Positions 17,397-27,382 of a stretch of DNA of 60,893 nt are shown here, piece by piece. Within the stretch, counting starts at the first letter, position 1, and every line of letters starts with the position of its first letter. The notes beneath the pieces were generated by a model. It had not been told where the DNA came from. It searched no databases and saw only the letters and a program-made list of their open reading frames with translations. Where the stretch lies: positions 1 through 60,893 of the forward strand of contig CANRZW010000022.1 of the NCBI GenBank assembly GCA_947644545.1. Reading direction: 5' to 3'. The translations under genes and the position numbers were made by a program. The stretch is from an uncultured Lachnospiraceae bacterium (GTDB taxonomy: Bacteria > Bacillota > Clostridia > Lachnospirales > Lachnospiraceae).

Positions 17397-18599
17397 CTAT
17401 TTTCTTCTCTTCAAGTCATAGGGGGCCAATTGAGCCATATCTGCCGTCAGCTTGATCAGTTCTTGCCGAAATCCCTCCAAGGTGCCGGCTTGATGTAAAA
17501 ACTGCCCTGAGGGATTGATCTCGACTACATCCCATCCTTTCACAGTATGCGCAAGATCAAAGCTTACATATGCAAAATTATCCAGTTTATCTGCTATCTC
17601 AATACATAGCGCAATTGCGTGATTCCACTCCGGCAATTGAAACCCTTCAATTACCAAGCCATTATCCGGATGTGTTATATAACGGTTTCCAAGTTCATCA
17701 CAGCCTTCCGAACAAATTAATCCTGTCTTCACATCAATAGCTGCAAATACACACCCAATTGTTGCATTTACAACAAATGTTCCTTTACGTCCCATAGTAA
17801 AGAACCCGCAAATCGGAAGAATGCCCCTTCCCGTACGAAATGTCGATACCCGAATATTGTTCAGCGAAGTACTCCACTGATCTAAAACAGCGCTTTGTAT
17901 CATCCTGTCCTCTAATAGAAATCTTCCTTGCTTCTTCAATTTTTTAAAATAATCTTTTTTCTGAATTTCTGACACTATAATAAGTTTTACGGCCTGTCCT
18001 CTTGAAGAGCTTACAAATTTTTCAACAAATTCCTTCTTGCCTTTCACAAATCTTTCAAACTCCTCAAAGGAAGTCTTTCTATCAATTACAAGTGCATTCC
18101 GCTTATAATACTTTCTCAAACGATTAAATGCATCCGCCTTATCACTTAATAGCGAATCCGAAAAATCATTTACGCTAAATCGAAAACACACTCTTTCCTG
18201 TTCCGAAACAAAGGTTCTTCGCTTTTCTGAATCCTTATTCACTCCTCCCAAATCAAAAAACATATACTCATCGGGATGAAACCCATATCCATACCAGCAA
18301 AATCTAATATCCTTTTTGACGGATTCCAAATCTGTCACTTGTTTCAATAAAGGATTGTGCTTTAACAAGTCCTCCAGTTTTCTTTCAAAAAGCTTTTCCG
18401 CCTTCGGATATTTCAGCCTATACTTCTCTACAATAGCATCTCTTCTGGAAAAATCATTTTCACAAATCTTCAAATCCTCTTCTGTCATCAAATGCTTGCT
18501 AAGCTGTCTGATTTTTTCTTTTGTCATAAGTCTGTGAAATATCATCGGCATTTTTGCAACCACTGCTCGAAAAGTCTTTTTTATCCACCATTTGTTCAT
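17397..18599 (-). CDS. Sugar-transfer-associated ATP-grasp protein, copy A
   Basis: A 400-residue protein of the ATP-grasp class found in polysaccharide clusters (PF14397-like). The helical N-terminal third is followed by the CWYGYGFHPDEYMFFDL segment shared by all three copies here. The ATP-grasp C-terminus has the Mg-binding FDLAHTVKGWDVVEINPSG (D and E-x-N). It differs from copies B and C in the central loop: NATIGC replaces their NGGAGG, so substrate choice probably differs. ATP-grasp enzymes make amide or similar bonds through an acyl phosphate. The gene follows Wzx2 by 35 bp. I infer that it attaches an amino acid or acid to the polymer or precursor. Confidence 0.78.
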   Translation of the reverse strand: MNKWWIKKTFRAVVAKMPMIFHRLMTKEKIRQLSKHLMTEEDLKICENDFSRRDAIVEKYRLKYPKAEKLFERKLEDLLKHNPLLKQVTDLESVKKDIRFCWYGYGFHPDEYMFFDLGGVNKDSEKRRTFVSEQERVCFRFSVNDFSDSLLSDKADAFNRLRKYYKRNALVIDRKTSFEEFERFVKGKKEFVEKFVSSSRGQAVKLIIVSEIQKKDYFKKLKKQGRFLLEDRMIQSAVLDQWSTSLNNIRVSTFRTGRGILPICGFFTMGRKGTFVVNATIGCVFAAIDVKTGLICSEGCDELGNRYITHPDNGLVIEGFQLPEWNHAIALCIEIADKLDNFAYVSFDLAHTVKGWDVVEINPSGQFLHQAGTLEGFRQELIKLTADMAQLAPYDLKRRK

Positions 18600-18634
18600 C
18601 TACACTACGTTCCTCCTTCAACATACTCATTTTC

Positions 18635-20155
18635 TTAATATCTTTTCCAGGTATTTTTCAAAACAGGAATCAATTTCCGTCTTATGAGAAAGAAACTCAT
18701 ATACATATGGGAAATTAGAATAGCTATTACCAGCTTGCATCCGAAATCAATAAATTTATTGGTAATATGCACCTGATGACATACCGTGGCCCCTGTATAG
18801 CAGCTCAATGCTGTAACTAAAAAATAGATTGTATATTTCATATAATATTTTATAGGACTCTTCTTAAATACAAATTTGTAAATAAGATATGGATCAAACC
18901 ATACCTGCGTAAGCAAACGCGAAACAGATGTCGCAAGAAATATTCCAATAATGCCCCATCTTTGTCCCATATAGATGTCCAGTACAATATTAAGTACGGC
19001 CATAACCGCCGGTCTATGCCAGCCCTGCACGAATAATCCATTCGCTGTCCTGAAAGATTCTACCGGAAAAACCATTATTGCAATGAAAAAATTTATGATA
19101 AGTATTGCTATAATCGATTCCGGTATTTTATAGGAAACATCAAACCAAATATCTCCAACAAACTGATTCATAAGCGTCATCATACAGGTACTGCTAATGC
19201 ACACAAACCAAAATGAAATAAGGTTCATTCTGTCAAATATGACTTCTTGTTTATCTTTATTTGAAGTTGCCGCAAGATTTCCGATACTGGCTTTTGATGC
19301 ATTTACTACCTGCCCTACGACAGACTGTAAACTATTGATAATCAAAGTATAATTGCCAATAATCGCAACCTCTGCCGTCCCGACAAACGCTGAGATAAAA
19401 ATACTGTCAGTGCTGTTAATAGCTACCCCGGATATATTGTATACAGTCAAACACGCCAAATCCCTATATAGTTTTCGCTTCTCTTTTATTGACAGTTCTT
19501 CTGCAGATTTGCCAAAATATTCAGGATATCGTTTGACTGCCAGTAGATTAATGATAAGGTTCCTCAATATGACAGCAATAAAGCGAACGATTAAATACGC
19601 ATAAAATCTCTTGAACAGAACAAGCAATGTTATTTCAACAACACATTCTGCCAAATCAACAATTGCGCTGCAATTTGAAATAATACGGGACTGTTGATCC
19701 GCACGCAGCAAAACCGCTTTATATATAAAAAAATAAGAAAATGATGATGTCAAAACATATATCAGAAATATTCCCCTGATATCTTCTGAGATGTCAGGTA
19801 CATCCTTCACAATATATCCCAAAAAGGGGGTTAACGACATTCCCGCCGCTAAAACTATAAAACCAATCACCAGGAAGGCTTTCTTATAAAACAAAAGTAA
19901 CCCTGAAATTTTTTTTGTATCTTTTTGTGCCAGTGGTTTGTAAAGCGCATAAACCATTGAACTGTCAAGCCCAAGCTCCATCACTGACAAAACCTGCAAT
20001 ATATCAGTAAATAGTCCCGAAACCCCTGTATATTCATTTCCCAGAATGTGAATAAATACAGTTCTTATCACGAATTGGATCATCATATGGACAACCTTGT
20101 AGAGCAGGCTTGCCGCAGAATTCTTTATTACACTTTCTGTTCTATTATTTGGCAT
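18635..20155 (-). CDS. Wzx-type flippase, EPS locus 2
   Basis: A 506-residue protein with about 14 membrane helices, starting SVIKNSAASLLYKVVHMMIQFVIR-like sequence typical of the polysaccharide transport (PST) Wzx branch. It should flip the locus-2 repeat unit to the outer face. Its start overlaps the end of the Wzy2 gene by 11 bp, so translation is coupled. It differs strongly from the locus-1 flippase at 3970-5424, as expected for transporters of different repeat units. Confidence 0.87.
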   Translation of the reverse strand: MPNNRTESVIKNSAASLLYKVVHMMIQFVIRTVFIHILGNEYTGVSGLFTDILQVLSVMELGLDSSMVYALYKPLAQKDTKKISGLLLFYKKAFLVIGFIVLAAGMSLTPFLGYIVKDVPDISEDIRGIFLIYVLTSSFSYFFIYKAVLLRADQQSRIISNCSAIVDLAECVVEITLLVLFKRFYAYLIVRFIAVILRNLIINLLAVKRYPEYFGKSAEELSIKEKRKLYRDLACLTVYNISGVAINSTDSIFISAFVGTAEVAIIGNYTLIINSLQSVVGQVVNASKASIGNLAATSNKDKQEVIFDRMNLISFWFVCISSTCMMTLMNQFVGDIWFDVSYKIPESIIAILIINFFIAIMVFPVESFRTANGLFVQGWHRPAVMAVLNIVLDIYMGQRWGIIGIFLATSVSRLLTQVWFDPYLIYKFVFKKSPIKYYMKYTIYFLVTALSCYTGATVCHQVHITNKFIDFGCKLVIAILISHMYMSFFLIRRKLIPVLKNTWKRY

Positions 20156-21503
20156 ATCTCAGCTTTCCTTTTCTACTTGTACGAAAAATGCATACCCCTA
20201 CAGCTATGACTCCCCACATCCCAATACTATGCCAGAATGTAAGAGAGATAAGCAATTGACAGGCTCGGGCAAGGAAAACACAAAAAACCCCTTTCCATTG
20301 TCCGATTCCCTTCATATTTAGAATCCTTACTGTTGAAACAGCCAAAAATACTATAATTAGTGTTCCTGCTACAACGCCAAAATCAATAAGGATTTCCAGG
20401 AAAAACTGATGCGGATGAGCTACATATACGTACTGTGACATAACATGTCTGCTTCCCATAGCGCCATACCCAAAAGGATTTTCCTTTATCATTCTGGCGG
20501 CTGCTTCCCATATTACATTTCTACCAGACCCTTCCGTGATGGAACCGCTTAGTAACTTTGTAATAAATCTCGACGATATATGAAGCGCATCAAAGACTCT
20601 GGCAACCAGTGAAATCGCATACGGAAAAACACTCCACAGCACCCCTGATGCGACTGATATCCCCAGAATCAGCAATACTTTTTTCCTGGAAGAAGCAATC
20701 TTTATGCCTGCATACAATACCAGAAAAATGGCAATATCCAAAAAAGGCCCTCTTGATCCTGCTATCATTATGATTACAATTCCAACAATAGCTCCAATCC
20801 AGTCTGCTATCTTTTTCTCCTCCAATGCACAATACAGAAATGCAAGCGCAAAAATTAATAAATTATAACCAAGCGACAGACTATAAGATAAGTGAATCTC
20901 ATATCCTCGATTGCTGATATCGATCCAATACCCTCTGGAAATTGCCCGCATGGTCTGCCAACCATAAAACAGATAGATCGGCCATCCGCTTATCTTAATC
21001 CATCTCAAGATCCGATTCGGATCATTTAGGATCCTGATCAGCATATAAATAAACAATCCGTTATCCGGCCGAAGGACATAGCTGATAACACCAAAATCCG
21101 ACCTTGTATACCAATACTCATATTCCGGATGTAACAAATAAGTGATTGCAAAGAACAGACATATAATTAAAAGCAGAATCGCAAAATCAGGGATAAAAAT
21201 ATTCTTATCTCTATGCATAACCAATATAAATAACGGAAGATATGTCACAAACAATCCGACCGGCACAGCAACCGAAGCCGCCCCAAGCATTGAGAAGATC
21301 TTTAAGAAAAACAGATTCGATATGGGGTAACATAAATATAAGAAGAACAAAACATTCTCTAATTGTTCTTTACCGATTGCCAACTTTCTCTTTTTAACCT
21401 TAATCTTAATCGTACTCACTTCCTTACTCCATCCTGACTGAAAGCTTCTTTTGATTACACTTCGAGGAATCTCAAGCTCCAAAGACCGGCAATCCTGAGA
21501 CAA
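20145..21503 (-). CDS. O-antigen ligase/Wzy-type polymerase, EPS locus 2
   Basis: About 424-452 residues with roughly 11 membrane helices. The large loop near the C-terminus includes GSGRNVIWEAAARMIKENP and MGSRHVMSQYVYVAHPHQFF, matching the O-antigen ligase/Wzy_C pattern with its conserved GSGR...H-x-x-x-L arrangement. It should polymerise locus-2 repeat units. The start is uncertain: TTG at 21503 with GAGGGGG about 9 bp upstream, or GTG at 21419 with GGAG 7 bp upstream. The CapA-like gene ends 15 bp upstream of it. Confidence 0.82.
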   Translation of the reverse strand: MSQDCRSLELEIPRSVIKRSFQSGWSKEVSTIKIKVKKRKLAIGKEQLENVLFFLYLCYPISNLFFLKIFSMLGAASVAVPVGLFVTYLPLFILVMHRDKNIFIPDFAILLLIICLFFAITYLLHPEYEYWYTRSDFGVISYVLRPDNGLFIYMLIRILNDPNRILRWIKISGWPIYLFYGWQTMRAISRGYWIDISNRGYEIHLSYSLSLGYNLLIFALAFLYCALEEKKIADWIGAIVGIVIIMIAGSRGPFLDIAIFLVLYAGIKIASSRKKVLLILGISVASGVLWSVFPYAISLVARVFDALHISSRFITKLLSGSITEGSGRNVIWEAAARMIKENPFGYGAMGSRHVMSQYVYVAHPHQFFLEILIDFGVVAGTLIIVFLAVSTVRILNMKGIGQWKGVFCVFLARACQLLISLTFWHSIGMWGVIAVGVCIFRTSRKGKLRYAK

Positions 21504-21518
21504 ACAAGCTTGCCCCCT

Positions 21519-22742
21519 CTAACTGAATCCATATTCTCTGCGAAGAATATCATCATTCTCATGCAATTCTTTTCCGGTAACTGTTCTGTATATCCTTTTG
21601 ATATTCCTCTTTACCGTGTCGATCTCATCTTGTCTGTTCAAACGCTCCGCATATTCTTCCACAGAATAGACTGTTAGGTTTTTAGTTCTTGTTTCAACCA
21701 TTTTTAGGATTGAAAAGGTTGTCCGTATCATTTTTTTCTCAATATAAAAGTGAACCGCCAGTCCATAATCCGGTAAATTTTCATGCAACAAATAAACGGA
21801 ACTCGGCGAGATACTGTAATTCCCCACTGAATAAAAGCACGGTACGTCATTGATATTTTCAGCTTTTTGAATAATATGTGGATGCGATGCAATAATTGCA
21901 TCTACGCCAAACTCCAATGCATTTTCAATAACATATTTCGTAAAACTACCGGGGTTACAGTTAAACTGACCTCCGATATGCGGGTAAAAAAACAGAAAAT
22001 CAGACTTCGTCTTCGCGGACAGAATATCGTTCCGCAGCCGCTCTATATAATCTTTCGCCGTATTGATATCAAGATAATTGTCTTCTCTTGGATTGTTGTA
22101 GTCCATCGAAAGCATCCGCTTTATCTCAATCTTTACCTCTTCTGATAGCACCCTCTTAAGATAGTTTTTCATTCTACCCGTCGCTTTGACAGCACCGTTC
22201 CCTGCAACGGCATCATACACCGGTTCATCATAAGGATGTAGTAAATTTATCATCGCTTCTTCTTCTAAACTTAACTTGTTATGATTAACTGCATAATTTG
22301 TACCATAGGTATAGGCTATAACAGCAATCGTTGTCCCATCCCCCGCTGTCAAATAAGCGGCTTCTTTCCGTTCTTGTGCCGAATTCCATGTTCCGGTATG
22401 TGCTATTCCAATTGAATCCAAAATATTTAATGTGCGCCTGAGGCCAGGAATCCCTCGATCCAAACAATGATTATTTGCCGTAGATAATAAATCGAATCCT
22501 GCGTCTTTAAGATTCTGCGCTATTCTGTCAGGGGAATTGAAAGAATACAGCCTTTGTGTATAACCGGCAGCTTCCCCCGCCAAAGGTGTCTCCAAGTTGC
22601 CGATTAGAAATGTTGAATCTGCAAATAAATCCTTTGTTCTATAAAATACATCCGAAAAATCATAGTGGTTACCTCGACTTACGGAGGCCTTCAGCAAAGG
22701 TTTCTCACACATTATGTCTCCCACAAATGTTATCTTTAACAC
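21519..22742 (-). CDS. CapA-like metallophosphatase-fold protein
   Basis: A 407-residue protein of the CapA/PgsA (PGA_cap) family: FVGDIMCEKPLL at the N-terminus, IGNLETPLAG, TANNHCLDRG and SHPHIIQ form the calcineurin-like metal site. CapA homologues take part in poly-gamma-glutamate capsule synthesis or export. There is no signal peptide, so this one seems cytoplasmic. GTG start with GGAG 7 bp before. It lies directly between two ATP-grasp genes and the polymerase. Together these suggest amino-acid or peptide chemistry on the locus-2 polymer, though CapA-like proteins may have unrelated substrates. Confidence 0.82.
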   Translation of the reverse strand: MLKITFVGDIMCEKPLLKASVSRGNHYDFSDVFYRTKDLFADSTFLIGNLETPLAGEAAGYTQRLYSFNSPDRIAQNLKDAGFDLLSTANNHCLDRGIPGLRRTLNILDSIGIAHTGTWNSAQERKEAAYLTAGDGTTIAVIAYTYGTNYAVNHNKLSLEEEAMINLLHPYDEPVYDAVAGNGAVKATGRMKNYLKRVLSEEVKIEIKRMLSMDYNNPREDNYLDINTAKDYIERLRNDILSAKTKSDFLFFYPHIGGQFNCNPGSFTKYVIENALEFGVDAIIASHPHIIQKAENINDVPCFYSVGNYSISPSSVYLLHENLPDYGLAVHFYIEKKMIRTTFSILKMVETRTKNLTVYSVEEYAERLNRQDEIDTVKRNIKRIYRTVTGKELHENDDILRREYGFS

Positions 22743-22769
22743 ACTTAATCTCCATTCAAAAACCGGTAA

Positions 22770-23948
22770 CTATGTAACAATCCGCTCAACATTTTGTAAT
22801 ATTTCTTCTACTTCCTGCTTAATTCCTCTTTGAAATACAATTTGTGGTACAATAAACTGTGTCATCCCATTGCCTTCAACGATAATCCATCCCTGATCTG
22901 TGAAGGCCATATCCCACCCAATACATTTTACACTTGGAACTTTGTGAGCCATCTCACGGCAAATGCGCTTCATTTCATCCCATTGTGGCAGCTTAAACCC
23001 TTTAAACAAAATACCTGTTTCAGGATGAGAGACATATTCCCTATGAAATTCATCATATCCATGCGTAACAACTATTCCGCTCTCCGGATCAATTCCGGTG
23101 AGAATACCGCCCGCACCACCGTTATCAACAAATGAACCGTTCCGCCCAACTTTCAGAAAACAAAAAGGTGTCTTGATACCCTTTTTTGTATTGATTGTAA
23201 TACAGCGAACTGTGTTGACACTGGACGGATTCAATTCGCTCATCACATTACTTTGTACGATCCGCTCTTCAATAATGTGCTCACCTTTCGCAATCAGATC
23301 TTGAAAGAGTTCTAAGGCGGATATCTGTTTCAGGTCCATAAGTTCAACGCTTCGCCCCATCCCTTCATAAACCTGTTTCTTGACAAATTGCGGATATTCA
23401 TTGGTAAATCTCTCAAAAGCCTGAAAATCCTTTTTTGTCTTTATGCCTATTGCTGCACGCTTGTAGTAGGGAGCAAACATTTCATATGTACGAACCTTAT
23501 TATTAAAAATCTGTGCGTCCTTAACGTCATTTACAGAATGAATATAAATATATCTGTCCCAATCGGAAATCCAATTTCGCCTTTCCTCATAAGACTGATG
23601 CTCCAGGTCAAAACACAGGTACTCATCTGGCTGAAATCCATAAGCCATACGGCAAAACAGCAGATCTGTACGAAGCTTATCATCGTTGACACGTTTTCTA
23701 TATTGTGGTGCATGTTTAAAAATATGATCCATCATTTCATACGTGCTTCTCAATTCATTTCGATGTTCCGCCGTGTATTTCTCTACAATTCTTTTCTTAT
23801 CCTCATCACTGCTTTCTCCTGCGATTACATCTGTTGTTGAGATATAATGACCTCTTATTCTTTTCATCCGTACTGCTGAAAGCGCCTTCTTCATCAATCT
23901 AAAATCAGGACATGTATCAATGATTTTATTAACGGTACTCCTTTTCAC
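22770..23948 (-). CDS. Sugar-transfer-associated ATP-grasp protein, copy B
   Basis: About 392 residues, close paralogue of the neighbouring copy C. Shared landmarks are CRMAYGFQPDEYLCFDL, VNTVRCITINTKKGI, the glycine loop VDNGGAGG and the metal-binding GWDMAFTDQGWIIVEGN. These fit an active ATP-grasp ligase. The start is uncertain: the first ATG (23957) is directly against GAGGGGG, so I prefer GTG at 23948 with about 9 bp spacing. It follows copy C by 6-15 bp and precedes the CapA-like gene. The acyl and amine substrates are unknown. Confidence 0.8.
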   Translation of the reverse strand: MKRSTVNKIIDTCPDFRLMKKALSAVRMKRIRGHYISTTDVIAGESSDEDKKRIVEKYTAEHRNELRSTYEMMDHIFKHAPQYRKRVNDDKLRTDLLFCRMAYGFQPDEYLCFDLEHQSYEERRNWISDWDRYIYIHSVNDVKDAQIFNNKVRTYEMFAPYYKRAAIGIKTKKDFQAFERFTNEYPQFVKKQVYEGMGRSVELMDLKQISALELFQDLIAKGEHIIEERIVQSNVMSELNPSSVNTVRCITINTKKGIKTPFCFLKVGRNGSFVDNGGAGGILTGIDPESGIVVTHGYDEFHREYVSHPETGILFKGFKLPQWDEMKRICREMAHKVPSVKCIGWDMAFTDQGWIIVEGNGMTQFIVPQIVFQRGIKQEVEEILQNVERIVT

Positions 23949-23963
23949 GGCGAACATCCCCCT

Positions 23964-25148
23964 CTATGCAAACAAATCCATATCGTCCATTAATTTCTCA
24001 AATTCTCTTTTCATTCCTTTATCCCTGATCATCTGCTGTGCAATGATATAACAGTTTTCATTTCCTTCCACAATAGTCCATCCATCCTTAGTATGTGCTA
24101 AGTCCCAGCCAATGAACCTGATCAGTGGAACTTTCAAAGCAATATTTGTAAGTAATGACTGAAGCTGTTTCCAGTCCGGAAGCTGATAACCCTTAAAGAC
24201 CGTCCCCGATGACGGATGCGATACATATTCATTCCCGGATTCATCAAATCCGTCCGTAATAATCCTCCCTGTCTGAAAATCAATACATGCCTGTATTCCA
24301 CCCGCACCGCCATTATCAACAAACGCCCCTGGCTTTCCGGTACGTATCGTACAATATGGAACTCTAATTCCATGCTTTGTATTGAACGTAATTGCGCGTA
24401 TAGTATTTACACTCGACTCATTGAATGCGGACAGTTCTGTTGTCTGAATCAGTCTTTCTTCTAAAATATGCCTGCCCGAATTAACGATACTTTGAAAAAG
24501 CATTTCCACGGTCATGCCACAGGATTGTGAATCCACCAGAGAAACTCCGTTACCTTGGGCTTCATATACCGCCTTCTTGACAAAGACAGGATGTTTTTCC
24601 AAAAATCGTCTAAACAGCGAAAGATCACGTTGTCTGCTTATCGATATGGCATCACGGTGATAATACGGTTTAAAAAACTCATATGTCTTTGCCTTATCAT
24701 TAAACAGATCCGCCTGTAATATATTGTTCATTTTACAACGGAACACCATCCGAAGCCGGCTTGATATAAACTCTTTTCTCTCCATATCGGACTTACGTTC
24801 CAACCTGAAAACAAAATATTCCGTCGGTGTAAAACCATAGGCAAAATAGCAAAACAGCATATCCTTTCTGGTTCTTTCTTTTTGTTCATTATTGTAAATA
24901 CAATATTCCGGCAGCTTTGTAAAAATCTGATCAATCTCTATGTTTTGATCAGAAAATGCTTTTGGCCACCTTGATCTGCAGGCTTCAAGAACACTATCTA
25001 TTGAGCCTGTTTCACCTGCCGACACTGCATCGTCACCCAATGCATATTTCAATGTCATCCTAATTTTCAGTTTGGAAATAAACTTACGAAACAGCTCTAT
25101 ATCCGGAAACAACCTGATCAGTAAAGTTTGTTTATTATTGCCAGCCAT
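23964..25148 (-). CDS. Sugar-transfer-associated ATP-grasp protein, copy C
   Basis: A 394-residue protein, evidently a tandem duplicate of copy B: CYFAYGFTPTEYFVFRL, VNTIRAITFNTKHGI, VDNGGAGG and GWDLAHTKDGWTIVEGN occur at the same positions. The N-terminal 90 residues are helical and differ most. All three copies keep the D and E-x-N metal ligands. I infer an ATP-dependent ligase acting in the cytoplasm before flipping. It starts 3 bp... immediately after the epimerase gene (stop at 25151), so it is tightly co-expressed. ATG follows GAAGGG. Confidence 0.8.
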   Translation of the reverse strand: MAGNNKQTLLIRLFPDIELFRKFISKLKIRMTLKYALGDDAVSAGETGSIDSVLEACRSRWPKAFSDQNIEIDQIFTKLPEYCIYNNEQKERTRKDMLFCYFAYGFTPTEYFVFRLERKSDMERKEFISSRLRMVFRCKMNNILQADLFNDKAKTYEFFKPYYHRDAISISRQRDLSLFRRFLEKHPVFVKKAVYEAQGNGVSLVDSQSCGMTVEMLFQSIVNSGRHILEERLIQTTELSAFNESSVNTIRAITFNTKHGIRVPYCTIRTGKPGAFVDNGGAGGIQACIDFQTGRIITDGFDESGNEYVSHPSSGTVFKGYQLPDWKQLQSLLTNIALKVPLIRFIGWDLAHTKDGWTIVEGNENCYIIAQQMIRDKGMKREFEKLMDDMDLFA

Positions 25149-25150
25149 AA

Positions 25151-26056
25151 TTACCCTTCTCTTTGCATTATTTTCATGATCATTTCTGTCAGATCAACGC
25201 TTGGATTCCATCCGGTAAACTCCATAAACTTACTGGAATCCATACCATAACAAAGCGCTATATCCTGCTTATCCAGTCGAATAACCGGTCTTCCATATCC
25301 AATTCGTTCTGCAACTTCCGCAATCATCTCGGCAATCTCAAGCAACGTATATTGGCGTTGATTCCAGCCAACATTATAGATTCTCTCCCATCTATCCCTT
25401 CTCTTTAACATAGAAACTACTGCCAGTGCAGCATCGTCCGCATCAATAAAAGAATATCGCTGCTTTCCACCACGTAATTGAATTATCCCCACTTTTGCCT
25501 GTCTGCATAGATCCGGAAGCAGATTCTGACTCTGTACAACAAGGTCAAGTCGAAGACTTGTATAATTCTGAATGGAAGCCGTTTTCATACATAGCTCAAA
25601 TATTCTCTCCGTTGCATATTTTGCCATAGCATATATGCTTTCCGGAGCCGGATCCATCGTTTCTTTCCTCATCCCATTCACATTCCCATAGACCGCCTGT
25701 GTTGACAGGTTAATGACACGTTCTGCCCCAATCTCTGTGAATCTGTGAAATACTCTCTCGGAAAAGTCGATGCTGGCTGCTATATCGCTTGCCGGACGAA
25801 TCCGTCTTGAAAAAGCCAGATGTACAGCGCCGCCTATGCCGGATAACGCTTCTGTAATTTCCCCACTAAGGAACGCTTCATTAGACAAAAAGTGAATCCT
25901 GTCATTTTCTCCAATTGCTTCCCGTTCTGACATGGCTTCTATCTTATCCTTTGAAGCTGCTACTGCAACTACATCAAAATCCGTTGTTTCCATTATCTGT
26001 CTGATAATTTTCCCGCCAAGCATACCGTTGGCGCCTGTTATCAAAATCTTTTCCAT
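25151..26056 (-). CDS. NAD(P)-dependent sugar epimerase/dehydratase (extended SDR)
   Basis: A 301-residue extended short-chain dehydrogenase: ILITGANGMLGGKI carries the glycine-rich dinucleotide motif, NLSTQAVYG corresponds to the catalytic Ser/Thr strand, and SIYAMAKYATER gives the YxxxK pair. Family members epimerise, dehydrate or reduce nucleotide-linked sugars. The gene is flanked by ATP-grasp genes on both sides (2 and 12 bp gaps), so it probably belongs to synthesis of the amino sugar in the locus-2 polymer. The reaction cannot be fixed from sequence. Confidence 0.85.
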   Translation of the reverse strand: MEKILITGANGMLGGKIIRQIMETTDFDVVAVAASKDKIEAMSEREAIGENDRIHFLSNEAFLSGEITEALSGIGGAVHLAFSRRIRPASDIAASIDFSERVFHRFTEIGAERVINLSTQAVYGNVNGMRKETMDPAPESIYAMAKYATERIFELCMKTASIQNYTSLRLDLVVQSQNLLPDLCRQAKVGIIQLRGGKQRYSFIDADDAALAVVSMLKRRDRWERIYNVGWNQRQYTLLEIAEMIAEVAERIGYGRPVIRLDKQDIALCYGMDSSKFMEFTGWNPSVDLTEMIMKIMQREG

Positions 26057-26068
26057 TATATTGTTTTC

Positions 26069-27364
26069 CTACAAGTCATAATCCAGTCCCTGGAAAATTT
26101 CATCCAAATCGTGTGGCGTTAATATTACATTCCGGTCATGTATATCATAAATCTTATACAATTCATTTACTTTATTGATCCTTTGTATCAATTCTTCCTT
26201 GGTATCCGCTGCAACATGGATTCTTGTCGTATCCTGCATCAGCGTTCCGGCTGAATCAGCAGGAATCGTATCTCCTGATTCATATCTCCTGGCGATATGA
26301 ATCAGCCACGGATACGTTTCCAGCGCCTTAACGCCTTCTATCCTTGCTATCTTTGCGCCAGGTTCTCCAAGAACATTTACCGTTGCATACCACTTCCCGA
26401 ATCTCGGATCAAATCTGCAATACTCACCCATACTTCCGGTCAGTGCAAGCAGCATTAAATGCTCAAAGGTATTATATTCATTCTCATATTCCAGAATCTG
26501 ATAGGTTTTGCACCCGTTCAGACGCATACCTGCCTCATAAAAGTAAATCTTATTGTCATGCACAATCGCCTGCATGAATAAGGATCCATTCTTTACCCCA
26601 ATCCCCCGAAGCATATCGATGATTAACCGATCATATTTCTTCAAATAAAGATCCGTGTAGCGTGACGGGTAAATATATAGATCTGGTACCCGAATTACAC
26701 CTTCCTGCGATGTATTAAAATAGCGGTCATGAATTGCCGCCAGTTGAATATCTCCATCCTGTGCAATATATGTTACATTGATCTCCTCATAAGGAAGATA
26801 CTGCTCAACAATAACATCTCCTTTCTTAGATGCCTTCATTGCTTTCTCAAATCCTGCAGCCAGTTCTTCTTTATTAAAACAGGGCGACACTCCCGTGGAA
26901 CTGGCGCTGTCTACCGGTTTGATAATAACCGGATATTCCATATCCCCGGCATAAATATCTTCCACCGAAGTTATCACGTATTCACACGGTACCGGTACAC
27001 CATACTCCATACAGACATGTTTGAAATACTTTTTATCAGTGCTCATCCGAAGCTGTTCAACCGTGTACGGAACCGGAATCCCCAGCCTCTCACCCAGACT
27101 CGATACAACCGGTCCGAGTCTCTCATTAAAATTGTAAATGATTCCGTCATACCCTTCCGCTCTATATAGTTCAGCCATTGCTTCGATGTCATATGCATTG
27201 ATATCATGTACATAATCTGCCAGGCTCTTCACATAAGTCCCCTTATTATAGTCAGCCACACCTACCGTGACACCATTTCTGTGAGCCAATTCTATAAGAT
27301 CAGCCGTTGGATTAATGCCGCCCACCAACAATATCTTTTTCCCTGTTAAATTTTCCTGTATCAC
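26069..27364 (-). CDS. CarB-like ATP-grasp ligase
   Basis: A 431-residue protein with a pre-ATP-grasp Rossmann domain (ILLVGGINPTADLIELAH), the ATP-binding YPVIIKPVDSASSTGV loop and the metal site FYEAGMRLNG (E-x-x-x-R-x-N). It resembles carbamoyl-phosphate-synthase/PurK/D-Ala-ligase-like enzymes rather than the three sugar-transfer-associated copies. GTG start with GAGGGGG 7 bp upstream. It lies between the aminotransferase and the epimerase gene, a context that suggests coupling an acid to the amine made by the aminotransferase. That is inference. Confidence 0.8.
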   Translation of the reverse strand: MIQENLTGKKILLVGGINPTADLIELAHRNGVTVGVADYNKGTYVKSLADYVHDINAYDIEAMAELYRAEGYDGIIYNFNERLGPVVSSLGERLGIPVPYTVEQLRMSTDKKYFKHVCMEYGVPVPCEYVITSVEDIYAGDMEYPVIIKPVDSASSTGVSPCFNKEELAAGFEKAMKASKKGDVIVEQYLPYEEINVTYIAQDGDIQLAAIHDRYFNTSQEGVIRVPDLYIYPSRYTDLYLKKYDRLIIDMLRGIGVKNGSLFMQAIVHDNKIYFYEAGMRLNGCKTYQILEYENEYNTFEHLMLLALTGSMGEYCRFDPRFGKWYATVNVLGEPGAKIARIEGVKALETYPWLIHIARRYESGDTIPADSAGTLMQDTTRIHVAADTKEELIQRINKVNELYKIYDIHDRNVILTPHDLDEIFQGLDYDL

Positions 27365-27382
27365 AAAACAACCCCCTCTGCC

